DNA of 13,421 bases, from the NCBI GenBank assembly GCA_003577005.1, contig QEUW01000200.1, positions 1-13,421 of the forward strand. The letters run 5' to 3'. The DNA is from Chloroflexota bacterium. GTDB taxonomy: Bacteria; Chloroflexota; Anaerolineae; Caldilineales; Caldilineaceae. Shown here piece after piece: positions 1 to 7,090 of this stretch (the first letter of the stretch is position 1; each line of letters starts with the position of its first letter). The notes under the pieces are model-generated. The model saw only the letters and a program-made list of their open reading frames with translations. It was not told where the DNA came from and made no database searches. The position numbers and the translations under genes are program-made.

Positions 1-17
1 ACGGAATTTTGATAGCT

Positions 18-35
18 GCGGCGTGCGCACGCCGC
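18..35. repeat. 18-bp perfect palindrome
   Basis: GCGGCGTGCGCACGCCGC equals its own reverse complement over all 18 bases. It lies about 180 bases upstream of the cpaB start. It could be an operator for a dimeric regulator or a very GC-rich hairpin at the end of an upstream transcript. No T-run follows, so a simple intrinsic terminator is unlikely. Confidence 0.7.
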
Positions 36-100
36 GGAGAGCAAGATCTACTTGGTCTGGTCCTGGCGCTACACGGGACTTTGACGGTTGTCTCCAGCAA

Positions 101-166
101 GACCTCCGGGAGGCGCCCAGCGCCAACTTTGTCGACCAGACGATTTGTGGGCGCCTCCCGGAGGTC
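101..166. repeat. 19-bp perfect inverted repeat, 28-nt loop, upstream of cpaB
   Basis: Bases 101-119 (GACCTCCGGGAGGCGCCCA) are exactly complementary to bases 148-166, separated by 28 nt. The arms contain GGAGG-like cores, but the repeat ends 52 bases before the cpaB start, so it does not cover that gene's ribosome binding site. No T-run follows. In RNA it would form a very stable stem in the cpaB leader. Candidate roles are a leader attenuator, a processing signal, a protein-binding site or a small mobile repeat; the sequence does not decide between them. Confidence 0.75.
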
Positions 167-218
167 GGAACGGGTCCGCCGGGTGTAACAGCGAGTGTAC
201 TTATCGAAGGACATCATC

Positions 219-1016
219 ATGCGTTTGAACAGCATTTTCTGGTGGAGCAGTTCGGTTTTGCTGGCGGCGTTGGCCGGTCTGCTCACCTATGGGCTGCTAA
301 ACCGGGCTGCACCGGTCGTGCAGGCCGTGGTAGCCGAAACACGCACGGTCGTGGTGGCGACCACCCATATCCCCTTCCGCCGCTCGATCAGTGTGGATGA
401 AGTGGCGCTGCGGGAGGTGCCGGTCGAAGCGGCGCCGGAAGGCGCTGCGATCAGCCTCGAACAGGTGGTCGGTAAGATGGCGACCATCGACCTCTACGCC
501 AACCAGCCGGTGCTCGTCCAACACCTTGCGACCCCCGATGTCGTTACCCAGCAGGTGGCGCTATCGGTGCCGCGCGGCAAGATCGTCATGGTCGTGCCGA
601 CCCAGTCGCAGCTGATCAGCAACCGGCTGTTACGCGCCGGTGACCATATCGATCTGTTGGCAACGTTTGATATAGAAGTCAGCCGCCAACAGGGCAGCGG
701 GCCGCTGGCGACCAGCATCGCCCTGCTCCAGAACCTGGAGGTACATGCGATCATTCTCCCGGTGACCGCCCCTCCTGAGAGCGGGTCGTCGCTACCGGTC
801 GAAGAGGGCGGCGTCTTTCGCACGTTGGATGAACGCGCCCAGTCCATCTTGCTGGCGTTGGACCCGCAAGATGCGCTGACTATCCGCCATCTCCTCACCG
901 TCGGCAGTGTCCTCGACCTGGCGCTGCGCGCGCCCGACGACGAGACCGTGCTGACACCCGAAGTGGTGGACCAGTACTACCTGGCGCATCGCTACAAGAT
1001 CGACCTGGTGCGGTGA
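219..1016 (+). CDS. cpaB: CpaB/RcpC-type Flp pilus assembly protein
   Basis: This is a 265-residue CpaB-family protein of the Tad/Flp type IVc pilus apparatus, anchored in the cytoplasmic membrane by one N-terminal segment (about residues 6-27) with the rest outside. A SAF-type domain follows (about 42-104), then the C-terminal RcpC-like domain, which contains the typical AGDHIDLL stretch. In diderm relatives CpaB works with the secretin; no secretin is present here, so its role may be different in this organism (inference). ATG 219 is chosen because GAAGG at 206-210 sits 8 bases upstream. A GTG at 195 in the same frame would add 8 residues and lacks such a site. It is first in the visible tad cluster and is separated from cpaE by 176 nt. 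Confidence 0.88.
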   Translation: MRLNSIFWWSSSVLLAALAGLLTYGLLNRAAPVVQAVVAETRTVVVATTHIPFRRSISVDEVALREVPVEAAPEGAAISLEQVVGKMATIDLYANQPVLVQHLATPDVVTQQVALSVPRGKIVMVVPTQSQLISNRLLRAGDHIDLLATFDIEVSRQQGSGPLATSIALLQNLEVHAIILPVTAPPESGSSLPVEEGGVFRTLDERAQSILLALDPQDALTIRHLLTVGSVLDLALRAPDDETVLTPEVVDQYYLAHRYKIDLVR

Positions 1017-1192
1017 CGAGGCAAAGGATAGACCGCGGATTTGGCGGGTTGGCCTGATTTTTGCAGATAGCGCCACCCAAAGGCGCGCCCACTGGGCAAC
1101 CGCCTGGGGGCGCAGCCCACTCTGTGACCAAAATCTGTGAAAGCTGTGGATAGTTTCTTTTTCCCCAATTGAGCAGAGAGGAGTCTGGCGTG
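1017..1192. other. Gap between cpaB and cpaE with GC-rich hairpin potential
   Basis: No gene is seen. Bases 1083-1091 and 1105-1113 can pair as a 9-bp stem with one G-G mismatch, and competing pairings exist (AGGCG 1081-1085 with CGCCT 1101-1105; TGGGC 1093-1097 with GCCCA 1115-1119). The heptamer TCTGTGA occurs twice, at 1121 and 1134. No T-run follows the stems directly. The gap may hold a leader or processing signal before cpaE. I see no convincing promoter. Confidence 0.4.
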
Positions 1193-2374
1193 ATGCAACG
1201 CCAATCGTTACAGCTTGCGATCATCACTGAATACCCGTATCGGGCCGAGATGGTCGAATACCTGGCGGCGGGCAAGGGGTGGATGGTGCTCAGCCTGGGC
1301 GGGCCGCCCGACCTGGCAGCGCTCCACAACCAGCCGGTGGACCTGGTGCTTATCGACCTGGATTTGCCCGGAGCCATCGCGCTCTTTGGCGAGTTGGCAA
1401 GCAAATTGCCCAACACCCCCCTGCTGGCGCTGGCGACATCCAACCATCTGGTCCAGGTTCAGGAGGCCCGGCTGGCGGGTGCGGCGGACTTTGTGGCCTT
1501 TCCCATCCAGCACCAGCATTTTTTTGCCGCCATCGAGCGCGTGTTGCAGAGCGCCCAGACGCCACTCGCCACCAGCCAGACCGGGCGGATGATCGCCGTA
1601 ACCAGCCTAAAGGGTGGGGTCGGGCGCAGCACGTTGGCAGTCAACTTGGCTGCGGCGATTGCCCGGCGCATACAAGCCGGAGTGCTCCTGGCTGAGGCGC
1701 ATCACAGCCTGGGGCAGCTTGCCCTGATGCTAAACGTGCGGCCACGCCACCACTTGGCGAGCCTGGCGAGCGAAGCCAACCTTGACCTTGACCTGATCCG
1801 CGGCTATTTGCAGCCACATGCAAGCGGCGTCCAACTGCTGGCTGCGCCCGGCGAACCAGCGCAACTGGCCGACCTGACGCCAGACACCTGGCGCCAGGTG
1901 CTGGCGCTCTTGACTGAAATGGCGCCCTACGTGGTAGTCGATACTGCCCCCGTCGCCGATGCCGCGCTCGAACAGGCGCTCACCCAGGCTACTGAGCTGC
2001 TCTTGGTCTTGGACCCAACCATCGCCAGCCTTTATCAGGCGCGGTCGCTTCTTGAGATGTTGCGCAGCCAGGAAGCCATCAGCGCCCGTATCCACCTTGT
2101 GCTCAACCAGGCGGGGGCGCGCGGGGGGCTCAGCACGGGCGTTATCGAGAAACATCTCGGCGAACCGCTTGCCGTCAGCATAGACGCAGATGCACCGATG
2201 GCTATGTTTGCCTTCAACCGCGGCATCCCCTATGTGTTGAGTCACCCTCGCGCTGCGGCGAGCCGCCAGATCGAGCGGTTGGCCGAACATCTGGTAGAAG
2301 TACGGAGCGCAAGGCAGCAATCAGCCCTGCATCGCCTGCCCTCCTTTCTTTCCTTTTGGAGTCAGGGGCGCTAG
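1193..2374 (+). CDS. cpaE: CpaE/TadZ-like protein: receiver-like domain plus degenerate ParA/MinD-type ATPase
   Basis: The 393-residue product matches the CpaE/TadZ family, which positions the Tad pilus machine in the cell. The N-terminal domain (about 6-120) has a response-regulator fold pattern, with an Asp at residue 55 where the phospho-acceptor would be. The C-terminal domain (about 131-370) is of the ParA/MinD/Mrp type. The deviant Walker A keeps the signature lysine (K140 in LKGGVGRST), but the P-loop lysine is arginine (R145). The Walker A' segment, usually Asp-rich, reads AEAHHS (167-172). A Walker B-like VVVDTAP with D250 is present. ATP hydrolysis is therefore doubtful; members of this family are often degenerate here. 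ATG 1193 is chosen because AGAGGAG at 1177-1183 lies 9 bases upstream. GTG 1190 and TTG 1169 are in frame but less well placed. Confidence 0.85.
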   Translation: MQRQSLQLAIITEYPYRAEMVEYLAAGKGWMVLSLGGPPDLAALHNQPVDLVLIDLDLPGAIALFGELASKLPNTPLLALATSNHLVQVQEARLAGAADFVAFPIQHQHFFAAIERVLQSAQTPLATSQTGRMIAVTSLKGGVGRSTLAVNLAAAIARRIQAGVLLAEAHHSLGQLALMLNVRPRHHLASLASEANLDLDLIRGYLQPHASGVQLLAAPGEPAQLADLTPDTWRQVLALLTEMAPYVVVDTAPVADAALEQALTQATELLLVLDPTIASLYQARSLLEMLRSQEAISARIHLVLNQAGARGGLSTGVIEKHLGEPLAVSIDADAPMAMFAFNRGIPYVLSHPRAAASRQIERLAEHLVEVRSARQQSALHRLPSFLSFWSQGR

Positions 2375-2389
2375 GGCAAGGATGCAACT

Positions 2390-3109
2390 ATGACGACTGG
2401 ATTCTTGTGGCTCAGTTTGGTGGCCGGCTGGCTTGTCAACTTGGCGGTAGATACATTGCCAGAGCGGCGAACATACGGCGAAACCTGGTTTTGGTCGTTC
2501 GGCCAGCTACCCCGCCCTCTGTTCCAGTGGTTGGGGCTGCCGGTGGTCTGGAGCCGTTGCCCGCACCATCCCCTGCGCTATGGAGTCGTGTGGGTCGTTG
2601 CGGTGTTTCTGGGCTGGCTGGCCTGGCTGCGCAGCGATGGACAGCCGGCGGGTCTGATTCTGGCCGCGCAGGCCTGGTTCTTCCTCGCTGTTGCTCTGAT
2701 CGACCTGGAACACCGCCTGGTTCTGAACCGTATGATTCTGGCCGCGGCGCCCCTCATCCTGCTGGGCAACTGGCTGACCGGCGCCCCTCCTTTGAGTGCA
2801 TCTCTGCTGGGGGCGCTTGCCGGCTTTGTCCCATTCTGCGCTCTGGCCTTGTTCTCGCCGGGGAGCATCGGCATGGGGGACGCCAAGCTCGCTGCCCTCA
2901 TCGGCCTGACCCTGGGTATTGGGGGTCTGGGTGGAGCGCTACTGGTGAGTGTCTGCGCCGGAGGTGGGGCCGCGTTGTACCTGCTGATCCGGAACCGTTT
3001 TCGGCGTGGGCAGACCCTGGCCTATGCACCCTACCTGGTGTTGGGCGTTTGGCTGGCGCTCTATCTTGATGTGGAGCGTTGGGGCCGGATATTGGAGCAT
3101 GTAGGATGA
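2390..3109 (+). CDS. tadV: Prepilin peptidase, A24 family (TadV/CpaA-like)
   Basis: This is a 239-residue, strongly hydrophobic membrane protease that would cleave the leader of Flp prepilins at the cytoplasmic face. The two catalytic aspartates of A24 peptidases are visible: D105 in ALIDLEHR and D164 in the hallmark GMGDAKL motif. About six to seven membrane segments are likely. There is no CxxC pair in the N-terminal loop (a lone Cys at residue 57), so the zinc-binding domain of the larger PilD-type bifunctional enzymes is absent, although the protein is longer than the minimal TadV. ATG 2390 follows AAGGA at 2378-2382 with a 7-base spacer. The stop overlaps the tadB start in the tetramer ATGA (3106-3109), which predicts translational coupling. 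TadV and CpaA are alternative names for this role. Confidence 0.88.
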   Translation: MTTGFLWLSLVAGWLVNLAVDTLPERRTYGETWFWSFGQLPRPLFQWLGLPVVWSRCPHHPLRYGVVWVVAVFLGWLAWLRSDGQPAGLILAAQAWFFLAVALIDLEHRLVLNRMILAAAPLILLGNWLTGAPPLSASLLGALAGFVPFCALALFSPGSIGMGDAKLAALIGLTLGIGGLGGALLVSVCAGGGAALYLLIRNRFRRGQTLAYAPYLVLGVWLALYLDVERWGRILEHVG

Positions 3110-4044
3110 ATCTTGCTCTTTTGATTGCGCTGCTGGTGGCGGCCGCCGTCTTTGCGCTCTTTGTTGCGCTCCACCGCTGGCTGCGCTGGACACACGAGGT
3201 GTACGAGCGGCTGGCCGAATCGTTCGCCGCGGCGATGGTGGAGGCGCGACCGGCGCGCTCACTCTCCGAACCGCTCAACCGGCACCTGGGCAAACTCTCT
3301 ATCGCCGCTCGCACCGAACGCCAGTTGGCAGCGGTCAATTCCAGTTTGTCCGTAGCCGAGTATTGGATGATACAGGGGGGGGCGGTGCTGTTTGGGCTGC
3401 TGGCCGGCTGGGTTATCTCTGGACAATTGCTCGGCGGCCTACCATTGGCCGGGTTAGGATGGACTTTGCCCGGTTTTGTATTGCAGATGCGCCGGTCGCG
3501 CCGCGCTCGCCAGTTTGCGGACCAACTGCCCGATATGCTTACGATGTTGGTTGGTTCGCTGCGCGCTGGTTATAGCTTGCTCCACGCCTGCCGCGTGATC
3601 CAGAAGGAGATGCCCGAACCGATGGCGAGCGAATTTGCCCAGATGTTCAAAGAAATCGCCTTGGGCTATACCATCACCGAAGCGCTGGACCACCTGGTCG
3701 AGCGGGCGGAAAACGAAGACCTGGAGCTAATTGTCACTTCGATCCACGTGCAGCACGAGGTCGGCGGGAGCCTGGCCGACGTGTTGGAGACGATCTCTCA
3801 CACCGTGCGCGAACGGATCCGCATCTTGGGCGAGATCAAGGCCATGACCTCGCAGCAACGGCTTACCGGCTGGATGATGACGATGCTGCCGTTTGGGTTG
3901 GCCACCTTTATGATGCTGATCAACCCTGACTATATGATGGGGTTGTTTGCGCCCGGCTGGACGCTGGCGATCCCCATTGGCGCGGTGGTGATGATTATTA
4001 TCGGCAATATTGTCATGCGCATGGTCGTCAAGATTGAGGTATAG
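3106..4044 (+). CDS. tadB: TadB, inner-membrane platform protein of the Tad pilus
   Basis: This is a 312-residue integral membrane protein of the type II secretion F (T2SSF) family, one of the two Tad platform subunits that pair with the CpaF motor. A membrane segment lies at residues 3-22, two more at about 90-125, the cytoplasmic T2SSF helical domain at about 140-250, and two final membrane segments at about 255-306. Typical family stretches are QLPDMLTMLVGSLRAGYSL and the EVGGSLADVLE turn. The start at 3106 overlaps the upstream stop and has GGAG at 3094-3097, 8 bases away; an alternative start at 3079 would overlap the peptidase gene further. Its first 22 residues resemble those of TadC, a possible sign of gene duplication. 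Confidence 0.9.
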   Translation: MNLALLIALLVAAAVFALFVALHRWLRWTHEVYERLAESFAAAMVEARPARSLSEPLNRHLGKLSIAARTERQLAAVNSSLSVAEYWMIQGGAVLFGLLAGWVISGQLLGGLPLAGLGWTLPGFVLQMRRSRRARQFADQLPDMLTMLVGSLRAGYSLLHACRVIQKEMPEPMASEFAQMFKEIALGYTITEALDHLVERAENEDLELIVTSIHVQHEVGGSLADVLETISHTVRERIRILGEIKAMTSQQRLTGWMMTMLPFGLATFMMLINPDYMMGLFAPGWTLAIPIGAVVMIIIGNIVMRMVVKIEV

Positions 4045-4047
4045 ACG

Positions 4048-4965
4048 ATGGACGGATCCTTTCACCTGCTGATTGCGTCGCTGGTGGCGGCCAGTATTTT
4101 TGCCCTGGCTGTGGCGCTGCGCACCGAGCGTGAGCGTCGCCGCCTGGTCGTGCCCGATAGCCCGGCAGCGACAACCGCCCTGCCGACGCTGCGCGAACTG
4201 GAGCTAGCCAAACCCTGGCGCGAACGGCTGCTCAAGCCGCTGCTACGCCAGCTCCACGGTGCGGGCCGGTTGCTAACCCCGGGGCGCAATATCGAACAGT
4301 TGCAGCATGATCTCATCCTGGCCGGCCTTTTTGAACGGCTGACGGTCATCGACTTCTTAGGGTTGCGCATCCTGGCTGGTGTTGGTGTGGGGCTGCTGGC
4401 CTTCTTTGTGATGAACTGGCGCGGCGCCTTTTCTGCGGCATTCTTGCTTGGCCTGGCCGGTTTTGTGATGGGGCTCTACCTGCCCAACCTCTGGCTGCGC
4501 GGCCGCATCACACAGCGGCAGAAGCGAATCGCCCGCGCCCTGCCCGACGCCCTGGACAGAATGTCGATCTGTGTCGATGCCGGTCTCGGTTTTGAGGCCG
4601 CTATCCAAAAAGTGGCGGTCCAGGGGAAAGATGAACTGGCGCTGGAACTGCGCCGCGTTATCGGCGAACTGCGCTTGGGGATCCCGCGCGGCGAGGCGTT
4701 GCGCCATCTGGCGGAGCGCACCGGCGTTGCCGAGGTCGCCAGCTTTGTCGCCGTGCTGGTACAGGCCGACCAACTCGGCATCGCCATCCGCGATGTCTTG
4801 CACACCCAATCGGCCCACATGCGCATGCGGCGCCGCCAGCGAGCCGAAGAAGAGGCCCAGAAGGCGCCCATCAAGATGTTGATCCCGCTGGTACTCTTTA
4901 TCTTTCCGGCCATGTTTGCCGTGATCCTGGGGCCAGCGATCCCGCAGATTCTGTCGTCTTTTTGA
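4048..4965 (+). CDS. tadC: TadC, inner-membrane platform protein of the Tad pilus
   Basis: This is a 305-residue T2SSF-family membrane protein, the second platform subunit. A membrane segment lies at residues 6-24, paired segments at about 103-150, the cytoplasmic T2SSF domain at about 163-270 (ALPDALDRMSICVDAGLGF, then LGIPRGEALRHLAERTG), and a last membrane segment at about 275-300. The C-terminal KMLIPLVLFIFPAMFAVILG is characteristic of TadC. It starts 3 bases after the tadB stop, with GAGG at 4036-4039, 8 bases upstream, so it is co-transcribed with tadB. A 212-nt repeat-rich gap follows, not another tad gene. Confidence 0.9.
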   Translation: MDGSFHLLIASLVAASIFALAVALRTERERRRLVVPDSPAATTALPTLRELELAKPWRERLLKPLLRQLHGAGRLLTPGRNIEQLQHDLILAGLFERLTVIDFLGLRILAGVGVGLLAFFVMNWRGAFSAAFLLGLAGFVMGLYLPNLWLRGRITQRQKRIARALPDALDRMSICVDAGLGFEAAIQKVAVQGKDELALELRRVIGELRLGIPRGEALRHLAERTGVAEVASFVAVLVQADQLGIAIRDVLHTQSAHMRMRRRQRAEEEAQKAPIKMLIPLVLFIFPAMFAVILGPAIPQILSSF

Positions 4966-5177
4966 CGAGCTATTCCGGGAAGGAGGCTCTTTCGCTCTTG
5001 TAGAACCTGTTTGAAAAGTGGGGTGACAACCGGTGCGTTGCACCTTTCAACGAAGTCAGCCTCCGAGGTGCATCGCACGCTTTGCGTGCAACACACCGGC
5101 AACGCAGCGTGCCAGGGTTGATGTGCATTGTACCTGCCCGGTGCAACACATTTGTTAGTTTTAGAGTAAAGTGACGG
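4966..5177. other. Repeat-rich gap after tadC
   Basis: No gene is seen. The first 60 bases are plain. From 5030 to 5150 the sequence is a run of related GGTGC...GCACC half-sites forming at least three imperfect hairpins, listed separately. No T-run marks a classic terminator and no clear promoter was found before the gene at 5178. The upstream gene order predicts read-through, so this looks like a repeat insertion or processing site inside the operon. Confidence 0.55.
5030..5150. repeat. Cluster of GTGCA-type hairpin repeats
   Basis: Three stems are visible. (1) 5067-5080 with 5084-5097 around a TTT loop, 11 of 14 pairs; the three mismatches become G-U pairs only in minus-strand RNA. (2) 5030-5042 pairs with 5087-5099 at 12 of 13 positions, which competes with stem 1. 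(3) 5122-5134 pairs with 5140-5150 around TGCCC, with a CA bulge and one wobble. A small 5-bp hairpin GGTGC-GTT-GCACC is at 5032-5044. The reverse complement of 5067-5097 matches 9666-9696 at 23 of 31 positions without gaps, so this is a dispersed repeat family with two copies in the window. Confidence 0.7.
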
Positions 5178-7079
5178 ATGCTGTATCAACTGTTGTTAAA
5201 GAGAAAGAGACGCAAAGAAAATGTCCCCCCCCAATGGGTAGTCAAGGAAGAGCGCCTCCTGGGCGAAGATCCCCGCTATCTGGCGGCGCTGGCTGCTATA
5301 CAGCATGGGGCCTGGTCGAGGGCGCTGCCCTTGCTGCGCATCCTGCGCGCCGAATATCCAACGGCTGCCGAGCTGCCCCTCCTACTCCACGAAGCTCTGC
5401 TCAAGGCCGAAGTTGAATCGACTTGGAGCGGCAAAGTCAAGGGCCAGGCCGCCCGGTTGGTGACGGTGCGAACGGTGCGTCTGCTGGTCTACCTGCTGCT
5501 GCTTGCCAGTCTGCTGGCCGGCGGTGTTCGGGTCATCAACCAGAGCCGGCAAGCGAGTGTGCGGGCTAACGCACAACGGGTGCAACTCGAACAGGCTCAG
5601 GCGGCGTTTGCCGCCGGTCGCTATCGTGAAGCGGTTGACTCCTACCGCCAGGTATTAGCCGGCAACCCCAATCTCATGGTGGCGCAGAAGGGCTTGCAGG
5701 CAGCGGTGACTCAGGCGGCATTGGCCAACGAATATGAAGTGGGGATCCAGGCGCTGGCGGCGCAGAACTATGACCAGGCGTTGGCGCTGTTGTCGGCGCT
5801 GGCGCAGAAGGCCCCTCACTATCGCGATGTTGAGCGCCTGCTTGAGCAAGCGCGGACTGCCCCGGCGGCAGCGCAACAGCTGGAGCAGGCAGAAACTGCG
5901 TTTCACGCCCAGCAATGGGACGCAGCCATCGAGGGGTACGAAGCGTTCCGCCAACTGGCGGTAGAAGACAAAGCCGGTACGGTTGCGCGGCAACTGGCGA
6001 TTGCCTATCTGCGCGCCGGCCAGCAGATCGTGGCCCAGCCGGTGAACGACCGCGCACGATTGGCGCTGGCGCAAAGCTACTTCCGCCGTGCGCAGGCGTT
6101 GCCGGTCGAGAGCACAGGCGCACAAACGGAAGATGCGTTGCTCACCGCCTACCTGGCCGGCGACCGCGCCCTCCAACATGACAACCCGGCCCAGGCAGTC
6201 GCAAGCTGGGAGCCGCTCTATGCCGTGCGACCGGCCTATCTTGGCGGCGACCTGGTAGCGCAACTCTATTCCGCCTATCTACTTTTGGGCGACCGCACAG
6301 CACAACTCGGTGACCAAGAGCGTGCGCGCGCCTGGTATGAAAAAGCTGCTGCCCTACCCGTGGCAGACAGCAGTGGGGCACAGCGCCGGGCTCAGACAGT
6401 CGCCGCGACGGCAACACCGGTGCCAACGCCAGTGACCGTTGTTTCGGCGCCGGTCCACGCGGCGCCCCCCACCCCCCGGCCCACCCCATCGCCCACCCCG
6501 CCGGGCTGGGCTGCTTACAGCGGCTGGATCATCTTTCGCAGCAACCGGGGCGGCGCCGAGGGCCTCTATCTCATGCGGCCCGATGGCAGTGAACAACAGC
6601 CCGCCGCGGAGGTGGCAGCTATGTTCGACCAACTCTACACCCGCCAGCAGTTGACCCAAGATGGAACGGCTCAGGTCTACGTGGACCGGGCGCCCAACCG
6701 CACCGATTTTAACATTTTCCTGATACGCACCGATGGAACCGAAGCGGACGCCCACACCGTCATGCTGACCGATCTCACCGGCACAGACTACGACCCCGTC
6801 TGGTCCCCCGATGGCGTACACATTGCCTTTAGCTCCAACCATACGGGCAACGACGAGGTCTGGGTCGTTGATGCCCAGACGCGTGCGCTGCGCCAGCTTA
6901 CGTTCAACGACTGGGAGTGGGACAAACACCCAACCTGGTCGCCCGATGGCAGGCAGATCGCCTTCTTCTCCAACCGCACGGGCCGGTCACAGATCTGGGT
7001 GATGGAGGGGGACGGCGCCAATCAACGCAACATCAGCAACAACGACTTTGACGATTGGGATCCTGTTTGGATCCGCTAA
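5178..7079 (+). CDS. Membrane-anchored TPR protein with C-terminal PD40 (TolB-like) beta-propeller repeats
   Basis: I do not recognise a named family for this 633-residue protein. Residues 1-90 are charged and helical with a TPR-like stretch (about 33-75), probably cytoplasmic. One membrane segment lies at about 100-120. Residues 125-405 are Ala/Gln/Leu-rich TPR-like helices (for example FAAGRYREAVDSYRQVL, FHAQQWDAAIEGYEAF). A Thr-Pro linker spans 411-442. The C-terminus has PD40-type blades with YDPVWSPDGVHIAFSS (538-553), KHPTWSPDGRQIAFFSN (583-599) and a final DWDPVW; only about three to four blades are present, short of a full TolB propeller. ATG 5178 follows a weak site and a repeat-rich gap. 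Its stop forms part of the cpaF Shine-Dalgarno, so it is tied to the pilus motor. It may be a scaffold or sensor of the Tad machine (inference). Confidence 0.82.
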   Translation: MLYQLLLKRKRRKENVPPQWVVKEERLLGEDPRYLAALAAIQHGAWSRALPLLRILRAEYPTAAELPLLLHEALLKAEVESTWSGKVKGQAARLVTVRTVRLLVYLLLLASLLAGGVRVINQSRQASVRANAQRVQLEQAQAAFAAGRYREAVDSYRQVLAGNPNLMVAQKGLQAAVTQAALANEYEVGIQALAAQNYDQALALLSALAQKAPHYRDVERLLEQARTAPAAAQQLEQAETAFHAQQWDAAIEGYEAFRQLAVEDKAGTVARQLAIAYLRAGQQIVAQPVNDRARLALAQSYFRRAQALPVESTGAQTEDALLTAYLAGDRALQHDNPAQAVASWEPLYAVRPAYLGGDLVAQLYSAYLLLGDRTAQLGDQERARAWYEKAAALPVADSSGAQRRAQTVAATATPVPTPVTVVSAPVHAAPPTPRPTPSPTPPGWAAYSGWIIFRSNRGGAEGLYLMRPDGSEQQPAAEVAAMFDQLYTRQQLTQDGTAQVYVDRAPNRTDFNIFLIRTDGTEADAHTVMLTDLTGTDYDPVWSPDGVHIAFSSNHTGNDEVWVVDAQTRALRQLTFNDWEWDKHPTWSPDGRQIAFFSNRTGRSQIWVMEGDGANQRNISNNDFDDWDPVWIR

Positions 7080-7090
7080 GGAGAGCGACC

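Larger units (their letters stand above)
1..218. other. Leader region upstream of cpaB, no supported gene
   Basis: I see no convincing gene here. Two plus frames stay open over much of the stretch (one from base 3 to the TAA at 186-188), but this is easy by chance at this GC content, and neither has a good start or a recognisable product. The first bases could be the tail of an upstream gene (Thr-Glu-Phe-stop in frame 1), which cannot be tested from so few codons. The stretch holds an 18-bp palindrome and a 19-bp inverted repeat, listed separately. I found no good sigma-70 promoter. Confidence 0.5.

Noticed and set aside
23..400. Open plus frame of 125 codons at the left edge
   Set aside because: It overlaps most of the cpaB start in another frame, runs through the inverted repeat, starts at a non-ATG codon and has a low-complexity Arg/Gly composition with no family signal.
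2356..3069. 237-codon plus frame overlapping the prepilin peptidase
   Set aside because: It is out of frame with the peptidase, which has both catalytic aspartate motifs and a good ribosome site; the alternative is Gly/Arg/Pro-rich without features.
5030..5150. CRISPR array or tandem riboswitch
   Set aside because: The half-sites are irregularly spaced with no constant repeat-spacer period, and no known aptamer pattern is recognised.
5128..5167. Promoter for the TPR/PD40 gene (TTGTAC with TAGAGT)
   Set aside because: The hexamers are poor matches and the spacing is too long for sigma-70.
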